From the NCBI RefSeq assembly GCF_000247815.1, contig NC_021677.1, positions 57,789,769 through 57,853,768 of the forward strand: a stretch of 64,000 nt of DNA, read 5' to 3'. Both the position numbers and the translations under genes were made by a program. Shown in pieces: positions 1 to 14,386 of the stretch (its first letter is position 1; every line of letters starts with the position of its first letter). The stretch is from Ficedula albicollis. Lineage: Eukaryota; Chordata; Aves; Passeriformes; Muscicapidae. The notes beneath the pieces are model-generated. The model ran no database searches and had not been told where the DNA came from. It saw only the letters and a list, made by a program, of their open reading frames with translations.

Positions 1-148
1 AGCGGGGTGGCTGTGACCAGGGTGACTGTGAAACGGTGACAGTGGCTCTTTGCCCTCTCAGCCATGGGCAAGGCACCAAGCAGAAAGGAGTGGGGTGGCT
101 GTGACCAGGGTGGCTGTGAAACAGGGTGACAGTGGCTCTTTGCCCTCG
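1..148. repeat. Tandem duplication, period about 88 bases
   Basis: The stretch from about 2 to 59 recurs at about 90-148 with a few differences. Both copies carry ggggtggctgtgaccaggg near their start and cagtggctctttgccctc near their end. The first copy is cut by the window edge, so the true copy number is unknown. Confidence 0.8.
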
Positions 149-2341
149 GTGTTGGAGAGTGGCAGAGCTGGGCTGCCCTGCTGGATGCCCCTGTCCAAGC
201 CAGTGTTTTTGGGAAGGATGGAGCAGCTGCCGAAGCCATGGAGAGGTCCCACGGGTCGCCTTGCCTGGGGAAATCTCCTTTGGAGACGAGTTTACACCTT
301 GGAGCTTGTGAAGTGTTTTAGGTCAGCGTTGAACTTTGGGGTTTGGGCAGCATCACAGGTGCTTCCCAAAGCATGGGGTGGTGAATGGCAGCCTCTGCTC
401 TGCAGGTCTCTGCTCTCAGCACAGGGGAGCTCCACTTAAGGAGAGCCAAAGCCCACGGGGAGCAGCAGGGTCTGTCCTTAGGGCTGCTGTGGTTGGTACA
501 AGGGACAAACAGACCTGTCTTCAGGGTAACCTCAGTGCACTCTCTGCAATCTTCTTTTTTTCTTCTTTTCAAGCACAGTGAAAATACATTGAGGCTTATC
601 TGAGGCTCACAGAGATTGATACGATCTCGCTGCAGCCTTGGCTGTGCCCTAGATCTCAAGAGCACCAGGTGTTTTGCTGAGCTGAGAGGTGTTTTGTGAG
701 AGCACTGGGCTAAATCACATTAAGGTGTCTGCCTTTTAGTGCCATTAGTATTTGGGATGTTTAATAAGGACCATCCTAAGGGCAATGTTCTCTCCCAAGA
801 TGTTCTCAGCAGGCTGTGCCTATTATTACTGATATTATTGTTCACTCCTTCAGTGCATTTAGAGCTTCTACTGATACTGACCTGTGCTCAGCATTGTGGA
901 AGTGCAGAGGGTACAGAATTGGGCGAGTCTCTAGATCAGGACTGGGATTTATGGACCTGTCCCATGGGCAGAGTCATCCAGTGAGTTGAGCCATGCAAGT
1001 CTGTCTCACCTTCACAAATTCTATCAACAAAATATTAAGTATATGTTGATGGCATAATTTGCTTTTGTGGTAGAACATGAATTTGTGGAAAGGGTGACTC
1101 TGGGACTTGGCAGCAATCCACAATAAAGACTACTAACAGTTTGGAAGAGGGGCTGAATTTAGTGAAAAACTGTATATAATCTTATATTTATGATAAGAGT
1201 CATCATTACTGGGAATTGTTTCTGTTGCAATAACTCTTAAAAGCTTCCTCATGAATGTGGGTCTTTCACAAATTTTCGCATTTTGACACTGGGATGAAAT
1301 CTTAGCTCTGTAAGGCTTACATTTCAGAATGAGTTTTAATGAGTCTAGCATTTAATTCCTGGCCTTTTTCAGCTTTATTCCATGTTCCTAAAGAGCAGTT
1401 CCTTCCCACAGACCTTTATGTCCTGCTGGGTCCCTGTGACTGATGGGTGAAAGGATCAGTCCTGTCCACAGGTGATTTTTGTCAAGGCAGGTTACCTGGA
1501 AAGGGGGGGGGGAGGAAACAAGTGGCACATCTGTAGCAATAAGGCACCTTTTTAGTTTTTATTCCACTGGTATTACAGATAAAATAAGTGTCTCTTTTAT
1601 CTTCTGCTTTTACTAGCTCATGTAGGGTTCCTGTTTTCCAGGCAGGAATGTGTGATAGGATACACATGGGCTTCTCTCCCCTATATTAAAACAAGTAGCA
1701 TTTTCATCTGGCACCAATTAAATTACACATGCTGCACAGAGAAAGCTCTTTAAAGGAAAATGCTTCAAGTTTAGTGGATGTCTGTCACTTGGGATCCTCT
1801 GAGAAAAATGCAGAGCTCAGCAGTTCCCTAAATCCCTGCAGAGAAGCAGGATGCACCGTGGGGTGCAAGTTTCCATCCTCCAGTTCAGCTCAGAAGTTCT
1901 TGAAGGGATGACCAAGGTGCTCATGTCATTGGGGCTCTCTCTGGCATTGGAAGGCACAGGGCTCCTTCTGCAGCTCCTGTGACTGCAGGGTGCTTGCTGA
2001 CACATAAATCAGTGCAAAGTGGATTTTTACTCTGACAAGCATTACTGGATGACATATGTGAGGGGTTTGCAATTGCAGACACCCTGTTTTCCTTGCTTTT
2101 CAAGTGGGCTTGCAGAGCACAGACTGATTAAGCATCTCTGCTGCTGAAATTGGGGGAGTTCTGCATGGTCTAAAATGCCTATTTTTGCTTAAAAAAAAAA
2201 AAACAAACCAGTTATGGAAGCTCTGTGCCATTTTATTAATTTAGGAACTTAAAGAATGCCATGTTGTTAGCAAAAGGAAAAGCTGGATTTCCTTGAGATA
2301 TGATCAGCTGTTTTGTGGTCTTATTTGTAATTGTGGCTCTG

Positions 2342-2394
2342 CCCTTCCTTCCTTCCTTCCTTCCTTCCTTCCTTCCTTCCTTACTTCCTTCCTT
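2342..2394. repeat. (CCTT)n microsatellite
   Basis: About thirteen CCTT units with one tta interruption near the right end, followed by CT-rich sequence to about 2440. It is intronic. Open reading frames crossing it (FLPS repeats) are by-products of the repeat. Confidence 0.95.
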
Positions 2395-5300
2395 CTCTCC
2401 CTTCCTCCTTTAATTTCTCTTTTTATTATTATATTTAATTTTCTTCTTAATTTTTTTTCTTTCTTATCTGTTGTCCCGTGGTTGGTGGGATGGGGTGGTG
2501 GGAGAGGTATCCATCCTCTCCTTTTGGAGGAAATTTGAGTGCTGCTGAGCACTTGCCACAAGAGGTCACTGCAAGAGCTGCTGCATTCCCAGGTTAATGT
2601 TGAAACCTGAGAGAAGGAAAAGAATTAAATTGATTTTTTTTTTAAGGAAACATTCAGGTTTTCTTATTGCAGTTGGAAGGAGTATACAGCCAAAGAATAA
2701 TGCCAGGAAGTGGAAATACATTTAATTAGCCTGTTTTACAGGGTGCTCTCTGGTGGTGAACTGGGATTGTAAATTATTCTCTTGGCTAGCTGAAGGAAAT
2801 AGGATTTTCTGATTTGATAACATTAAATAATAGAAGATTTTGGAGTTGGTACTCTAATAATCTGCTTTTCAGATAAAAAAAGGGACAATACTTGTTTAAT
2901 CAGCACACTCAGGGGACTGGCTATTGTAAGTGCTAAGCCCTGGGTATCCCAAGGGCCAGGGCCTGACTCCACACCCAGGAGGGGTTCTGGGATCAGTCCC
3001 GTGGAGAGCTTTGCTTCAGCCACTGGCACGGGGAGGAGAGCACAGGGGATGCAGCCGATTTTCTGCCCAAACAGGTGTTTTTGAGCAGCAGCCAGGCTGT
3101 GTGGAAGAGCAGCCAGGACTCGCTGCGGGCTCCGTGTTTGCAAGAGGAGCCTCGTGTCTGAAGAGCTCCTGTGCCACAGTTTTCTCCTCTGGGAATGGGA
3201 AAGCAGAACTCTCATTTGGATAAAGCTGGAAGTCTGGATTCTGGCTCTCCCTGAGGGTGCCTGTGTGCCTTGAGTGAGAGCCACAGCATGCTCCAGTTTA
3301 AATTTAGTCTCAGTACATCTATGTTGTGCTCTGCATAATTTTAATAGAGAGCAGATTCAGCAGTGGCATTTAGATGACAACTGGAATAGGTGAGGGTTGG
3401 TTTAATTCTAGGATAAATGGATGTGTTGGGGAGAAACTGCGATCAGAACTGTATGAAATGTCATTTTTCAGGTAATTCGTAGAGATGCTCTCGTGTCCTT
3501 ATTGCCTCAGAGCTCTTCCTGGGGTCAGTGATGTGCCACAGTAAAGGCAGGAGCTGTTTTTGGGCTTCCACACTCCAAATTATTGCAGTTAATTTTCTAA
3601 GTTTCGAGGAGATAAATTTCAGGTAGACCCTAATTTTTCTTCTTGAGCTTGCTTGCCAAATTGCTGAAAGCTGCTGTGTTCCCAGCTGAGTGGCTTACAT
3701 GTGGATTTAATATTTCAGCCAGAGCTGGATTATTTGTCTTCTGTATTATTTGAGGAGCAGTTTTTGGGGCAGGAAGTGCATAATTTCAGCATAGTCAGTG
3801 TGATGACACCTTGCTCAGGGTTTAGCCCTTGCTGCATCTCCATAACATGAGTATTAAATAAAGACAGCACTGGCACAGAAAGGTGACGTAAAGAGTCAGT
3901 CCTTTGAGAGTTTATTTTTTTCAGGCAAGCAACGCTTAATGTACTGGGTAAATTGGATGACACTGATGTTTTGCATGCTTTAAAGACACTGGGGAAATCA
4001 TAGCTTTGTTAGAAAACAGCACTGTGGTTTTACAGACAGGAGTACAAAGTGGTGGTGGAGGTTGCTGCTTCAAGAACAGAGGTTTGTCTGCAGCCAGCCC
4101 CAGAGCTGGAGGGGTGTTGGTGCCTGTTGAGGCAGATTTCAGAGGGCTGTGCCCCCAAGAGGGCTTAGGATGTTCCTCTGTATCCCATGGGGATGGAGCA
4201 CATGGCTGGAGTCACCACAGACAGCACTGAGTATTGTCAGGACCAAGACTGCCTCAGGAAAGCTAAGAAAATTAAAAAGTAGAAATTTTTTAGTACAATC
4301 CTCCTAAGTACACCCAGAGAGGAGCACCAGCAGTTTTCCAAGATGCTCTGAACAAGTCTGCAGCATGATCCCTTATATGCTGACCCCGTGCAGTTTTGAG
4401 GACAATCAACAGACAGCAGTTGAGGTGGTCTGGGACTTTTATATTAGCAAAAAAAAGGGCAAATTCCAGATATTCCCCAGCCCCCACGAGGTCTGAGCTG
4501 CCTTTGCTGTGCAGTGGAAGGGTGATAGTTCTGAAGGACAGCTCAGTGTAAAGTAGATAGAGTTAGGAATTTGTTTCTGGGTGGAAACGCCGCTTCTTTT
4601 TGTTGCTATAATCATTATTGTTGTTTTCGTTCTACTACTTTACTTTCTTTAGAATATCTTTTCAGCGGTGACCTTTCTAAAAAAAGGCCAGTTGTCAGTT
4701 TCCTTGAGAAGAGAGGGAATTCTCAAAACTGGTAATTTAAACAATTTCGGTTGCAAGTGGTACCCAAGCATTCTTGAGAAAAAATGATTAGAGACAAGGT
4801 TTCTCACTTGGTTAAGCATATCTCCTGGAATGACTTAGCTGTTCTTGCTCTCCTGTCGTTACATAACAGGAATTTTACACTGCTTTAGGCATTTTGTTAG
4901 TTAAAAAATTGCTCGCACACCGCGGTCTTTTTATTTTGTTTTAATAACAATCACGAGGCTCAGCACTGTGTTGAGTGCTAGCTGCTGCAAGATAGAGTAA
5001 GATTAAAGGCTTGCTGCTCTACAGCACAGGCTGCCTTTATACAAAAGAGCCTTTTTACAAAATAGAATCGTGGCAACAGCAAATGCAGTGCCTTTTAAAA
5101 AATTGTTTTCCTCAATTTGGTGTTTTCCAACCTGAAGTTTTGCTGACTGTATGCCTCGAATACCCTGCTTTCTTGCCATCAACATTAAACCTTGCAAATA
5201 TGTTATGAGAGTTATGTTAGCTAATAAAAAGCCTGCTGCCTTCCTGAGAGCAATCTGGCAAGTCTGAGACAGACAGGTCTGCTGGCAGCCCCTGCTTTCC

Positions 5301-7016
5301 TTACTGGTGTTCAGAGGTGTCCTGTCAAGCAGCATGCACAACCTGCAGAGCTGGGATTTGGGTTCCCTACAGTGCATCAGAAAGGGCAACGGGTGGAGAG
5401 GATGGTTGGTGGAGGCAATGACATCAAGACAAGCTTAGAAATAATAAATGTGACCTTTTGTCTGCAAGGAAATGGGAAGTGGACGTGTACTTTCAGTGCA
5501 CTAGAGAAATCCGAGGATGAGCACATCAGCAGAGATTTTGGGATAATCATCACGTGAGTTTTGAAATCAGCTGCATGAAAGTGTTTTCAGAGGATGAGAT
5601 ACCCCACCATGGTCAGCTGGATCCAGTTTTCTGGAGTTCCACCACGTGCTGGATCACACCAGAGTCTGTCAGAGTTACTGTCCTGCTTTCAGCAGTGACC
5701 AGTGTCTCACTGACCTGTGGGGAAGTCCCAGCTTCTGTAGAAAAATACTTCTGAGACTGGGGGCTTCACAGAGAGAGATTTTCCTTCCTGGGCCACAGCA
5801 CAGATATTGCACAAGTTTTAGTTCCCAGCACCTTACAGCTGATATCAGCTGTATTTATGCCCTGCCAGTCATAATTTTGCCTCTCCTTGGCAATCCCTTT
5901 TGTGATTTTTCCGTGAAGTTGTGACACAATTAAAGTAAATTCGTGTGTTCTGGTAAAGGTGTACCGGCTGGATTCAGTGATGCCCAGTTATTAGCAGCTA
6001 AACTCTCTTAAGAAACACTTGTTATTGAGAATATCCCCAGTAGAACACATTATTTCAAAAGACTTGCTTGCAGAATGTAGTTCTTGTCTATTGGATCTGA
6101 CTGTGGAGATCCCAGTGTGGGTGTCCTGGCCATGCCCATCACCCTGCCATTTCCACACCTTTTGTTGGCTCCCTTTCTTTTTCTTCTGAAGAAGGCACAA
6201 AACACCCCTGTTATCTGTTGAGGACTCGAGCAGGAAAGGAGAGGTTGCCTCTCCCATGAAGGGAGTCTGAACATATCTATTCTTGGCTGCCCTGTGGCAA
6301 CTGGAGATGGAGAAAAAATGAGGTTTTTCCAGCCCTTGTCTCTGACACCTGGTTCAAGCAGCCAGCTGGAAATTGGACAGAGTGGAATTTGCCATAGACT
6401 TGTGGAAATCATAATCAAAGACACAGCTGTGATGACCTTTCTTAGCCAGGAAATCAAGGATCTGAACTGTAGGAACATGAAAGTCAGGAATGCAGGTGGA
6501 TTTAGTCATGAACTGGCTGTGGATCCATTCTCATTGGAGGGAACTGCAGAAATGGACTTTCAATGAGTAGATAGTGGTGATAACGTTATTTTATAAAATT
6601 ATGGTCAAAACCAGAGAGGTTTTCTCAAAGTCATCCAGTACACAGTTTGGATTTTTACAGCTGGGTATGGACTGGCTCATGTAGAATTAAATCTGCCTGG
6701 AGTTATGATTTGTAACTGTAGAAATAGGGAATAATTAAAGAAAATAATGACTCCTGATAAAGTATAAGGTAGGTTAAATACAGAGAGTTCTGTGAATACT
6801 GGGATTTGGGGACCCAATAAAACCAAAGAATCAGACACTGACCTATTCTTCCTTCAATTGTGTCAAGTTGCTCAGTGAGCAGCAGCATTAATGAAACATG
6901 GATTCCTGTGGCTTCGTGCCTGAAGTTGGATTTATTGGTCTCTAACAAGAGGCAAACATTGATTCAAGGTTTTCCTTTGGCTGGAATTGGACACACAAAC
7001 ACACACACACAGATAC

Positions 7017-7098
7017 TGGACCTGGCAGTGCTGGGTTTGCAGCTGGGCTCAGTCATCTTGGAGGTCTTTTCCAACCTAAAAGATTCTATGATTCGTAT
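7017..7098 (+). mobile_element. CR1 LINE 3'-tail fragment
   Basis: The stretch reads like the 3' end of an avian CR1, with cagtgctgggttt, then tcttggaggtcttttccaacc and the terminal attctatgattc motif. CR1 elements end in short repeats of this kind and are nearly always 5'-truncated, as here. The 3' end lies to the right, so the element is on the + strand. Subfamily not determined. Confidence 0.75.
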
Positions 7099-9538
7099 TC
7101 CTGTGCTGAGCATGGATGAATGAGCTTTGCTTGCTTAGGAGACAAGGGGCAAAAAAAGAAGTCAATTAGGTAAAGGAAAATTCAAGGGGGAAAAAGAAAA
7201 CACCTTCTAATATCTGATCAAGCTTCTAATGCTAATATTATGGATCTGATCTAACCTTAAAAATTAAAAATACTAGTATCTACCAAGATGTTTCTAGTGT
7301 CTTTTTTACCTCAAATTTTATGGGATTTAAAAGAAAAACAAACCCACAACAATTTGTCAATAGCTTGGCCTTACATTTTGTCCCCTCCCAAGCTTCTCGT
7401 GGATTTGATCCATTTGGTGAATACCTTATCAAATATTTTGAGACCCTCAGGTGCCAAGAAGTATAAAATCCATCGAAGACAGCCATTAAATGCTATTTAT
7501 CTGGCTGCACCACGTATCTCCTGCTGTGTGCTCCGTGTCCTGAAACAGTGACGTGGTGGGAATATACAGTGCAGTTCATGTCTGCGGATGGGGAGGCTTT
7601 GCAGAGGGCAGGAGGGTTGTCTGATTCTGGACTGAGGTGCTCTGGGGAGCTCAGGGATGTGCAGAGCATCCCTGAGTGCATCATTGCCAGGCTGTACCCT
7701 TTGTGTGGAGGTGTGTGAGCGGGATTTTGGCCAGAGATGGTTCTGGCTGATAAAAACAATCTTTCCAAATTTAATGTGCAACCTTGGGTTGTTTCCCTGT
7801 GAGATGGGAAATTCAGAATTGCTGATGCTGTCAGCGTCTCCAGCTTCTGGAGTCTGGTGCTGATGGGGTGGCAGCCATGGGGACAGCCCAGGTTTGGGGG
7901 GTTGGGGGTGTCTCTCCTTTTCCAAACTGGAACATGCTGCCTAATGACAAAAGGAAAAAATCTTGTAGCAGTGTTAAAGTGGTAAGATAAAAAGCGACTC
8001 TTTAATGAAAGCTTTCTGGTGCACAAATATGGCTCTGTGCACATGTGAAAAAGGATTTTCACAATTTTTATAAGGTTAATTAATTATTATATCTAGCCAG
8101 TACATTCAGTAGGAAATCAGTTACCCTAGTAACCCACCCTTGGATCAGCCCTTTGGAGCTGGTCCCAGGGCTTCTTTGCCCTATTTTCTTGTTATATCTG
8201 TTAAGTTCTGGTGGAAAACAAAATGTCCTTATCTGAAATTCTCTCCTTAAGTATAAGATTAAACAGATTTTCAAGCATGTGTTAGAAAAGAGTTAGCTTA
8301 TTACGAGAAAGGGCAGGAAATGTACTAAAAGTATACAACTGTGTATTAAAAATCTATAAGGCTACAAATATATGAAAATACATAAAAAGCTAAAAAATCT
8401 TCAGGCATCAGTGGAGATGCAGGTGTGAGGGGAATGCCAGTACAGTGGGAGCAAACATTTTGGTCCCCAGGGGTTTAGGATGTCCCCTGAGCTGGGCTGA
8501 GTCCCAGCACAAAGGGGCTGGAGGAATCCAGGGATATTTTATGTAATACTTTACTCCATGTCTCCTGCTGTTTGTAGAGAGGGCATCTTCCTGTGGGCAG
8601 GAAAGCAATTTTTTAAAGTTGACATTTAGGCTTAAAGAATATTTGTGATGGATCTGAGTAAATGCCTTGAGAGTAAAAGTGTTAGATTCCACAAAATCTA
8701 AACTTCTATTTCTCCCATTGGTTGGCTTTAAAATATTTTAAAATCTGCTTTTCTGTAGAAAATCCAATAATCTCCAGATTTTTTTTTTTCAAAATCCATG
8801 CTTATAAAGAAAAAAGATAGAAATACTATTTTTTCTTAGTAAATGTTCCATATTCAATAGAATAATATTTGCAGAATGTACAATCCAGTCACAGTTATAA
8901 ACACTCTGTGTAGGGCATGTGTAGCTCATGCAAACTCAGTGTCACTTTTATGTTGAAATCAGTATGCACACCTGAGTAAGTGTCTGTTGTTGTCATAACC
9001 ATTCTTTGGCTATTATGAGGAAAATATGTAAGAATATCCTTTTTATTTCCCCACAAGAACTACTGAAAGGAACATTTCCTGTAATTTTTATGCAGCAATG
9101 ATTGTTAATAGTTACATTTTAATAGCTTTTCAGCAGCAGTGAATGGGACCATATAGCTCCATAGCTGTAGTCAAAATGAAATTGAAAAATAAAGAAAACA
9201 CCGAAGATTACCAAGGACTACAATTTTAAAACATCTGCTTTCCCCAGCATCACCTGGCACTCTGTCCCTCATCCCAGGGATGCTGGCTGTGTTCTGCAAA
9301 ACAGACTCGGACCTGCCAGGAAGAAAAAATTACTTCTCTGAGCAAAAGAGTCATTATCAGCTTTGGGCACACATACAGTTCAGCATTTAAAACTCAGTTT
9401 GCTTATTAATTTAATGTTGCTTTCAAGATACACATAAAATAAAAATAAAACATGCTCTATTGCCCAGATGTTGTGAATAAATGAATGCTTTCTAAATTGT
9501 TAAAGCATTGGGGCTTATATCACTGTTCTGTGGCGTAG

Positions 9539-9937
<399 letters not shown>

Positions 9938-10560
9938 TGAGGTGGGAAAGGCATTGTTTTGCAGATGTTGGAGACTTAAAACAGTCTTTAAATGAAACTG
10001 GCAACTTATACAGAACATGGTAAAGCACCTTGAAATTTATCCTGGCTAGCATTGGTGAGAATATACTCTAGCTAATGATCCAGCAAAGAGAGTGGGTTTT
10101 AGGTAATACAGTTCAAAGGCACTTTTGCTAGATTGTTCTGAGTTCTGCTGTTACCATGCCAGGAGGCATTGGGCTCTTCTGCAGCCCACTCTGGCCCCTG
10201 TTATTAAGCATACACAGAGCCCAGTAATGCACAAAGTGCATCTTTATTCCCAAGAAGGTGATTAGGCTGCTGATATATTTACTCTAAGCATTGCAGCTTT
10301 ATGGCTTTTTTCCTTTATTGGTGGTCTTTCAGGAGTGAGCAGCTGTGATTTGTGGCTGGATGTGCATTTGAGCTGGGTCTGCTGCATCCTTTAGAAAGAG
10401 ATGCTTTTGGGAAAGGACTGGCTCCCTGATGTGTGTGCATGTGTGTGTGAACAAAGCAAACGAGGGACAGAAGCAGGAAGGGAGGGCTGAGATACAAGTT
10501 TGGGTAGCTTTTCTGTCTCCTGGGAGTGACCAATTCCAGGCACTGGGGACAGAAGATGGG

Positions 10561-10702
10561 ATATCTGGAAGTGCTCGAGGCCAGGCTGGACAGAGCTTGG
10601 AGCAGCCTGGTCTGGTGGAAGGTGTCCCTGCCCATGGCAGGGGTTTGGATCTTTGAGATCCCTTTCAACCCAAACCATTCTGTGGTTCTGTGATCCTGTG
10701 AT
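10561..10702 (+). mobile_element. CR1 LINE 3'-tail fragment
   Basis: It contains hallmark CR1 3' sequence in order: ccaggctggacagagcttgg, agcagcctggtctggtgg, aaggtgtccctgcccatgg, then ttcaacccaaaccattctg and terminal ttctgtgat repeats. It is 5'-truncated, with the 3' end to the right. No reverse-transcriptase coding part remains. Confidence 0.92.
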
Positions 10703-12238
10703 CTACAGTGACAATTTCTGGGAGATGGTGCTGCCATACACTGGTGATTAGCTGATGCTTCAGTGTTGGATTTGGTACTGGGATGGCACCTCTGTGGCCT
10801 GATTTTTGTGTGTCCTTGCAGTGCCAAAGCTGTGCAAAGAAGCCCCACCGAGGATGCCCGTGGGACCCACAGAGCTGCACCTCAGAAATGGTGTCAGCTC
10901 TTCACCTTGCAGTTTTGGAGCTTTTGATGTGTATCTGTGCTTGCTGTTCCTCCTGGGCAGATGTTTGTCTCTTGTAATTGATGCCTGAACATTTTTGGAT
11001 GAAGAGAGCTGTAAATCTGGTCTAGGGTTGGATGCCTCCTGCGCTTCACTTTTCCTCTGTCCTGGATAATTCCTCCCAAACAGCTGTTAGTGCCCTGCAA
11101 ACCCAGACCTGCCCTGATGCTGCTGCTCTGCATCCTGGCAAAGGACAGGGGAGCACAATGTGGAACTTCAGACAGGGCTTTTCTGTGCCAAGAGATGCTT
11201 TAGGAGGGAGGTGGGAGCCCAGGCATCCTAAATGACAACTGGTCTGTTTCAGGAGTGGAGAAAATATCTAAGATTGTGCCTCTCTCTGTGTATTTCAGCA
11301 AGTCTTGCTTCTCTTTGATAAGTGTGTTTTCTATGTAGTAAGATTCCCAGTAGCAGAGCGGTTTTGATATTTATGTCTTGTACAGTTAGCACTCAAGGCA
11401 TTTGACAAGCACTAAATAAAAAAAAAAAAAAAGAAGAAAAAAAAGAAAAAGAAAAACAAAAAAAAAAGAGGCTGAAAAAGACAGAGTGATTGACTAAAGA
11501 AGTAGGAGTCCCTCCATGTGTACAAAATAGGACAGACTAAATTAAATTAAACTTGTGATAAGCAAAAATCTTATGTAACTTGTGCAGTGAAAGGCTCTGA
11601 GGTTCCTCTGGTGCTGTTAAAAATTGCCTTCTGAAAAATGTTTTTATTGTTCCAGAAGCCTTTAAAATCTCTCTTTATGTGTGAATATAATATGAGATTT
11701 GAGCATTACAGGTTTACTGCAACAATAAGCTGCCTGTAATTTAAAACATAAAGTTGATTGATGTTCTGCAGCACTAACTGGTATCGTCCACCTCTCATCA
11801 TCAAGTAGGCTTTGTCATTCTAACAGTAATTAATGACAACTTTCTGTATTATAAGTCTTGTAAAATCAAGCACTTCAACAAATTCTTGCTATTTTGTTCT
11901 TCAGGACTATGAGAAACATTTTTTTAAGTCTCAAGAAAACAAAAAAGAGATGCATCAGAGCATTAAAAAGGGCATAGATTAAAAAAAAATTAAAAATCAA
12001 ACTTTTTGCTGTCATCTCATGTATAAATGTAAAAAAGATTATCAGGTGAAATGGGAGTGAAAGGCAGGTAATTTGAAATGGAGCTGTGTTCTGCATGTCC
12101 TCGAGATTTCTGCATGTTAATGATGATCAGCACATTAATGAAGCCTGGTGCCTGGGTAAAGCCATTCCCTGCCTTCAGCTGCTGTGGTGGCATCTCCTTT
12201 GCTGTCCCAAAGGTGACAGTTCTGCCTTGCCATTTATG

Positions 12239-12371
12239 AAATCACAGAATCATTTGGGTTGGGGAAGACCTCTGAGACCACCAGGACCAGCCACCTGCAC
12301 CACGAAGCCATGTCCCCGAGTGCCACATCCTCGTGTTTCCTGAACACTTCCAGGGCTGGCAATTCCACTGA
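12239..12371 (-). mobile_element. CR1 LINE 3' part, left half of an interrupted copy
   Basis: Read on the - strand this is a CR1 tail. On the + strand it starts aatcacagaatcatttgggt and runs through agacctctgagaccaccagg to cacttccagggctggcaatt. It stops where the LTR-like element at 12372 begins. Matching CR1 sequence (cctgggcagcctgagtgcct) resumes after that element, so one CR1 was split by a later insertion. Confidence 0.85.
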
Positions 12372-12794
12372 TGCCTTGGGTTTTAGCTTTTATATTTTTC
12401 AGATTCTCTGCTGCTTAGTGTGTAACTCTGAAACTTCATATTAGGTGTTAGTAAGGTCTCTTCACAGGGTATTCAGACAAAACAATCCCTTCCCAGCTGG
12501 AGAATCAAGGACACCCAGTACCCAAAAGCAGAAACAACAGTGAGGGAAAGGGGGCAAGGCAGGGGCTGAGACTCCATAGCCTGGGGCTGTGGTTGGACAT
12601 TTGACCCCAAGATGTAGATGAATCAAAACTTATAAAAGTGTAAAAACCTGTGACCAGGATCTATCTTAGATTTGATTTGGGTGTAGCCCCAGCCAGGCTC
12701 TTGCACTGCCCAAGGTGAATCCTTCCAATAAATTCCTATTTTATCCCTTTTGCTCTGTCTAGTCTCTGTTCCAGGCCAGCCTTTCCAGGCGACA
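12372..12794 (+). mobile_element. Solo LTR of an endogenous retrovirus, nested in CR1
   Basis: The element starts tgccttggg and ends ggcgaca. It has a TATA-like ttataaaag at 12630-12638 and a polyadenylation signal aataaa at 12727-12732, in the right order and spacing for a + strand LTR. It closely resembles a passerine LTR I remember, but I cannot name the family. It sits inside a CR1 copy, so it is younger than that CR1. Target-site duplication is unclear: cactga on the left against gcacag on the right is a poor match, so the exact ends may be off by some bases. No gag, pol or env sequence is present, which fits a solo LTR left by recombination. Confidence 0.72.
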
Positions 12795-12800
12795 GCACAG

Positions 12801-12870
12801 CCTTCCTGGGCAGCCTGAGTGCCTGAGCACCCTTTCAGTGATGCTTTTCCTAATGCCCACTCTAATGTCT
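12801..12870 (-). mobile_element. CR1 LINE, right half of the interrupted copy
   Basis: It continues the CR1 at 12239-12371 beyond the LTR, with cctgggcagcctgagtgcct, then accctttcagtgatgc and ttttcctaatgcccac. These are the next segments of the CR1 3' region in the same (-) orientation. The right-hand end is approximate. Confidence 0.8.
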
Positions 12871-14170
12871 GTGCCTGTGTTACCAGTGCAGAGGCAGCTG
12901 TGATGACATGCAGATGTTGCAGCCCCTCTGGTGCTTCCATCACCCTGTTGTGGGAGCAGCTCCACTGCCTCCTGGGCTGGCTGAGGAAAAAAAAGATTCA
13001 TGGTCTGGCCTTCATTGAGTACCTTAATGCTTGGCAAGCCTCTAAGCACTATGTTGTTTTATTGTTTCTTTCAGAGCAGCAGACATAAAATAAATGTTTA
13101 TTGAACCTTTGGAGGTCTGCTGATCAATAAGGGAAGCTGCAGTGAAACCACAGAGGCACTGATAGCTTTTCCTTTTCACATTCTCAGGGTCGTCTGTTGT
13201 AGGTTTCAGCTGAGGCTCAAGCTGTTTGTGAATGAAGAGAATGGGGGGAGAAAAAAGTCTGATCAATTAAAAGTATCCAAGTGTCTGAAAGCTTTTATCT
13301 GATGTTCCATTTTCTTTCAGTTCTGTAATTGGGAATTTGCACAGAGCAGCCTTCACTTATTTTTAATCCAGAGGAGAATGACAATAAAAGCCTGGCTGTT
13401 TCCTTACAAAGGCTGTCAAAAGTAAGGTCAGGGGGTTGGGTTTGCTTACACCAGCTGGAGGTCTGGCCTGGAAAAGAATGCAAAGATGAGATGGTTAAGT
13501 GGCAAGAAATAGCAGAGTTAAAATTGCATTTTTATATTCTCGGCCTGGAGAGGGATGAGTCTCCAAATGCTTTTAAGCATTTTCCACTGGGCTATTAAAG
13601 AAATGCAGTATACAGTAAGGAAAACGAGGATGAATTTTGTTGTTTGGTAGTAGTGCAGGCATAGCTCCACATTGCAGTCATTGCTCCTCACTGTTTAAAT
13701 CCTACCTCTATTTGTATTGGTATTTAGTAAAAGAATTCCATTTATCTTATTGTTCCAGATGCATCTCAAAAGATTAGATTTGCAGCCATTGGTTCAGCTA
13801 CATCCCTCCTCCAGAAGGATTTTCAGGAGGATTGAACAAAATTTGGGAGATTTTAGAGGTTTTGTTCAGTTTTCTCTGTTTTGACAGCAATACTGCCATG
13901 GCCTGCAGCTGTGGTGATAATGGTTTCATAAGCTGTCAGCTCTTTTTCTAACCATATATCCTTAAAGACATGCTCAGTAAAGCACTTAATGAAGCATTAT
14001 GTTGGATTTGTTTGCAGTCATTTACAGTAAGAAGGTGGTCATGGTTTCTCACTATTGTAGGTGTCCTTGTGACACTCTAAATATTTAAATGGAGGGTAAA
14101 TCATAATTAAACCTCAGTAAATGACAGTTCGTAGCATCTTCAATGCTTTTGCTATTTAAGGTGACTGTAA

Positions 14171-14386
<216 letters not shown>

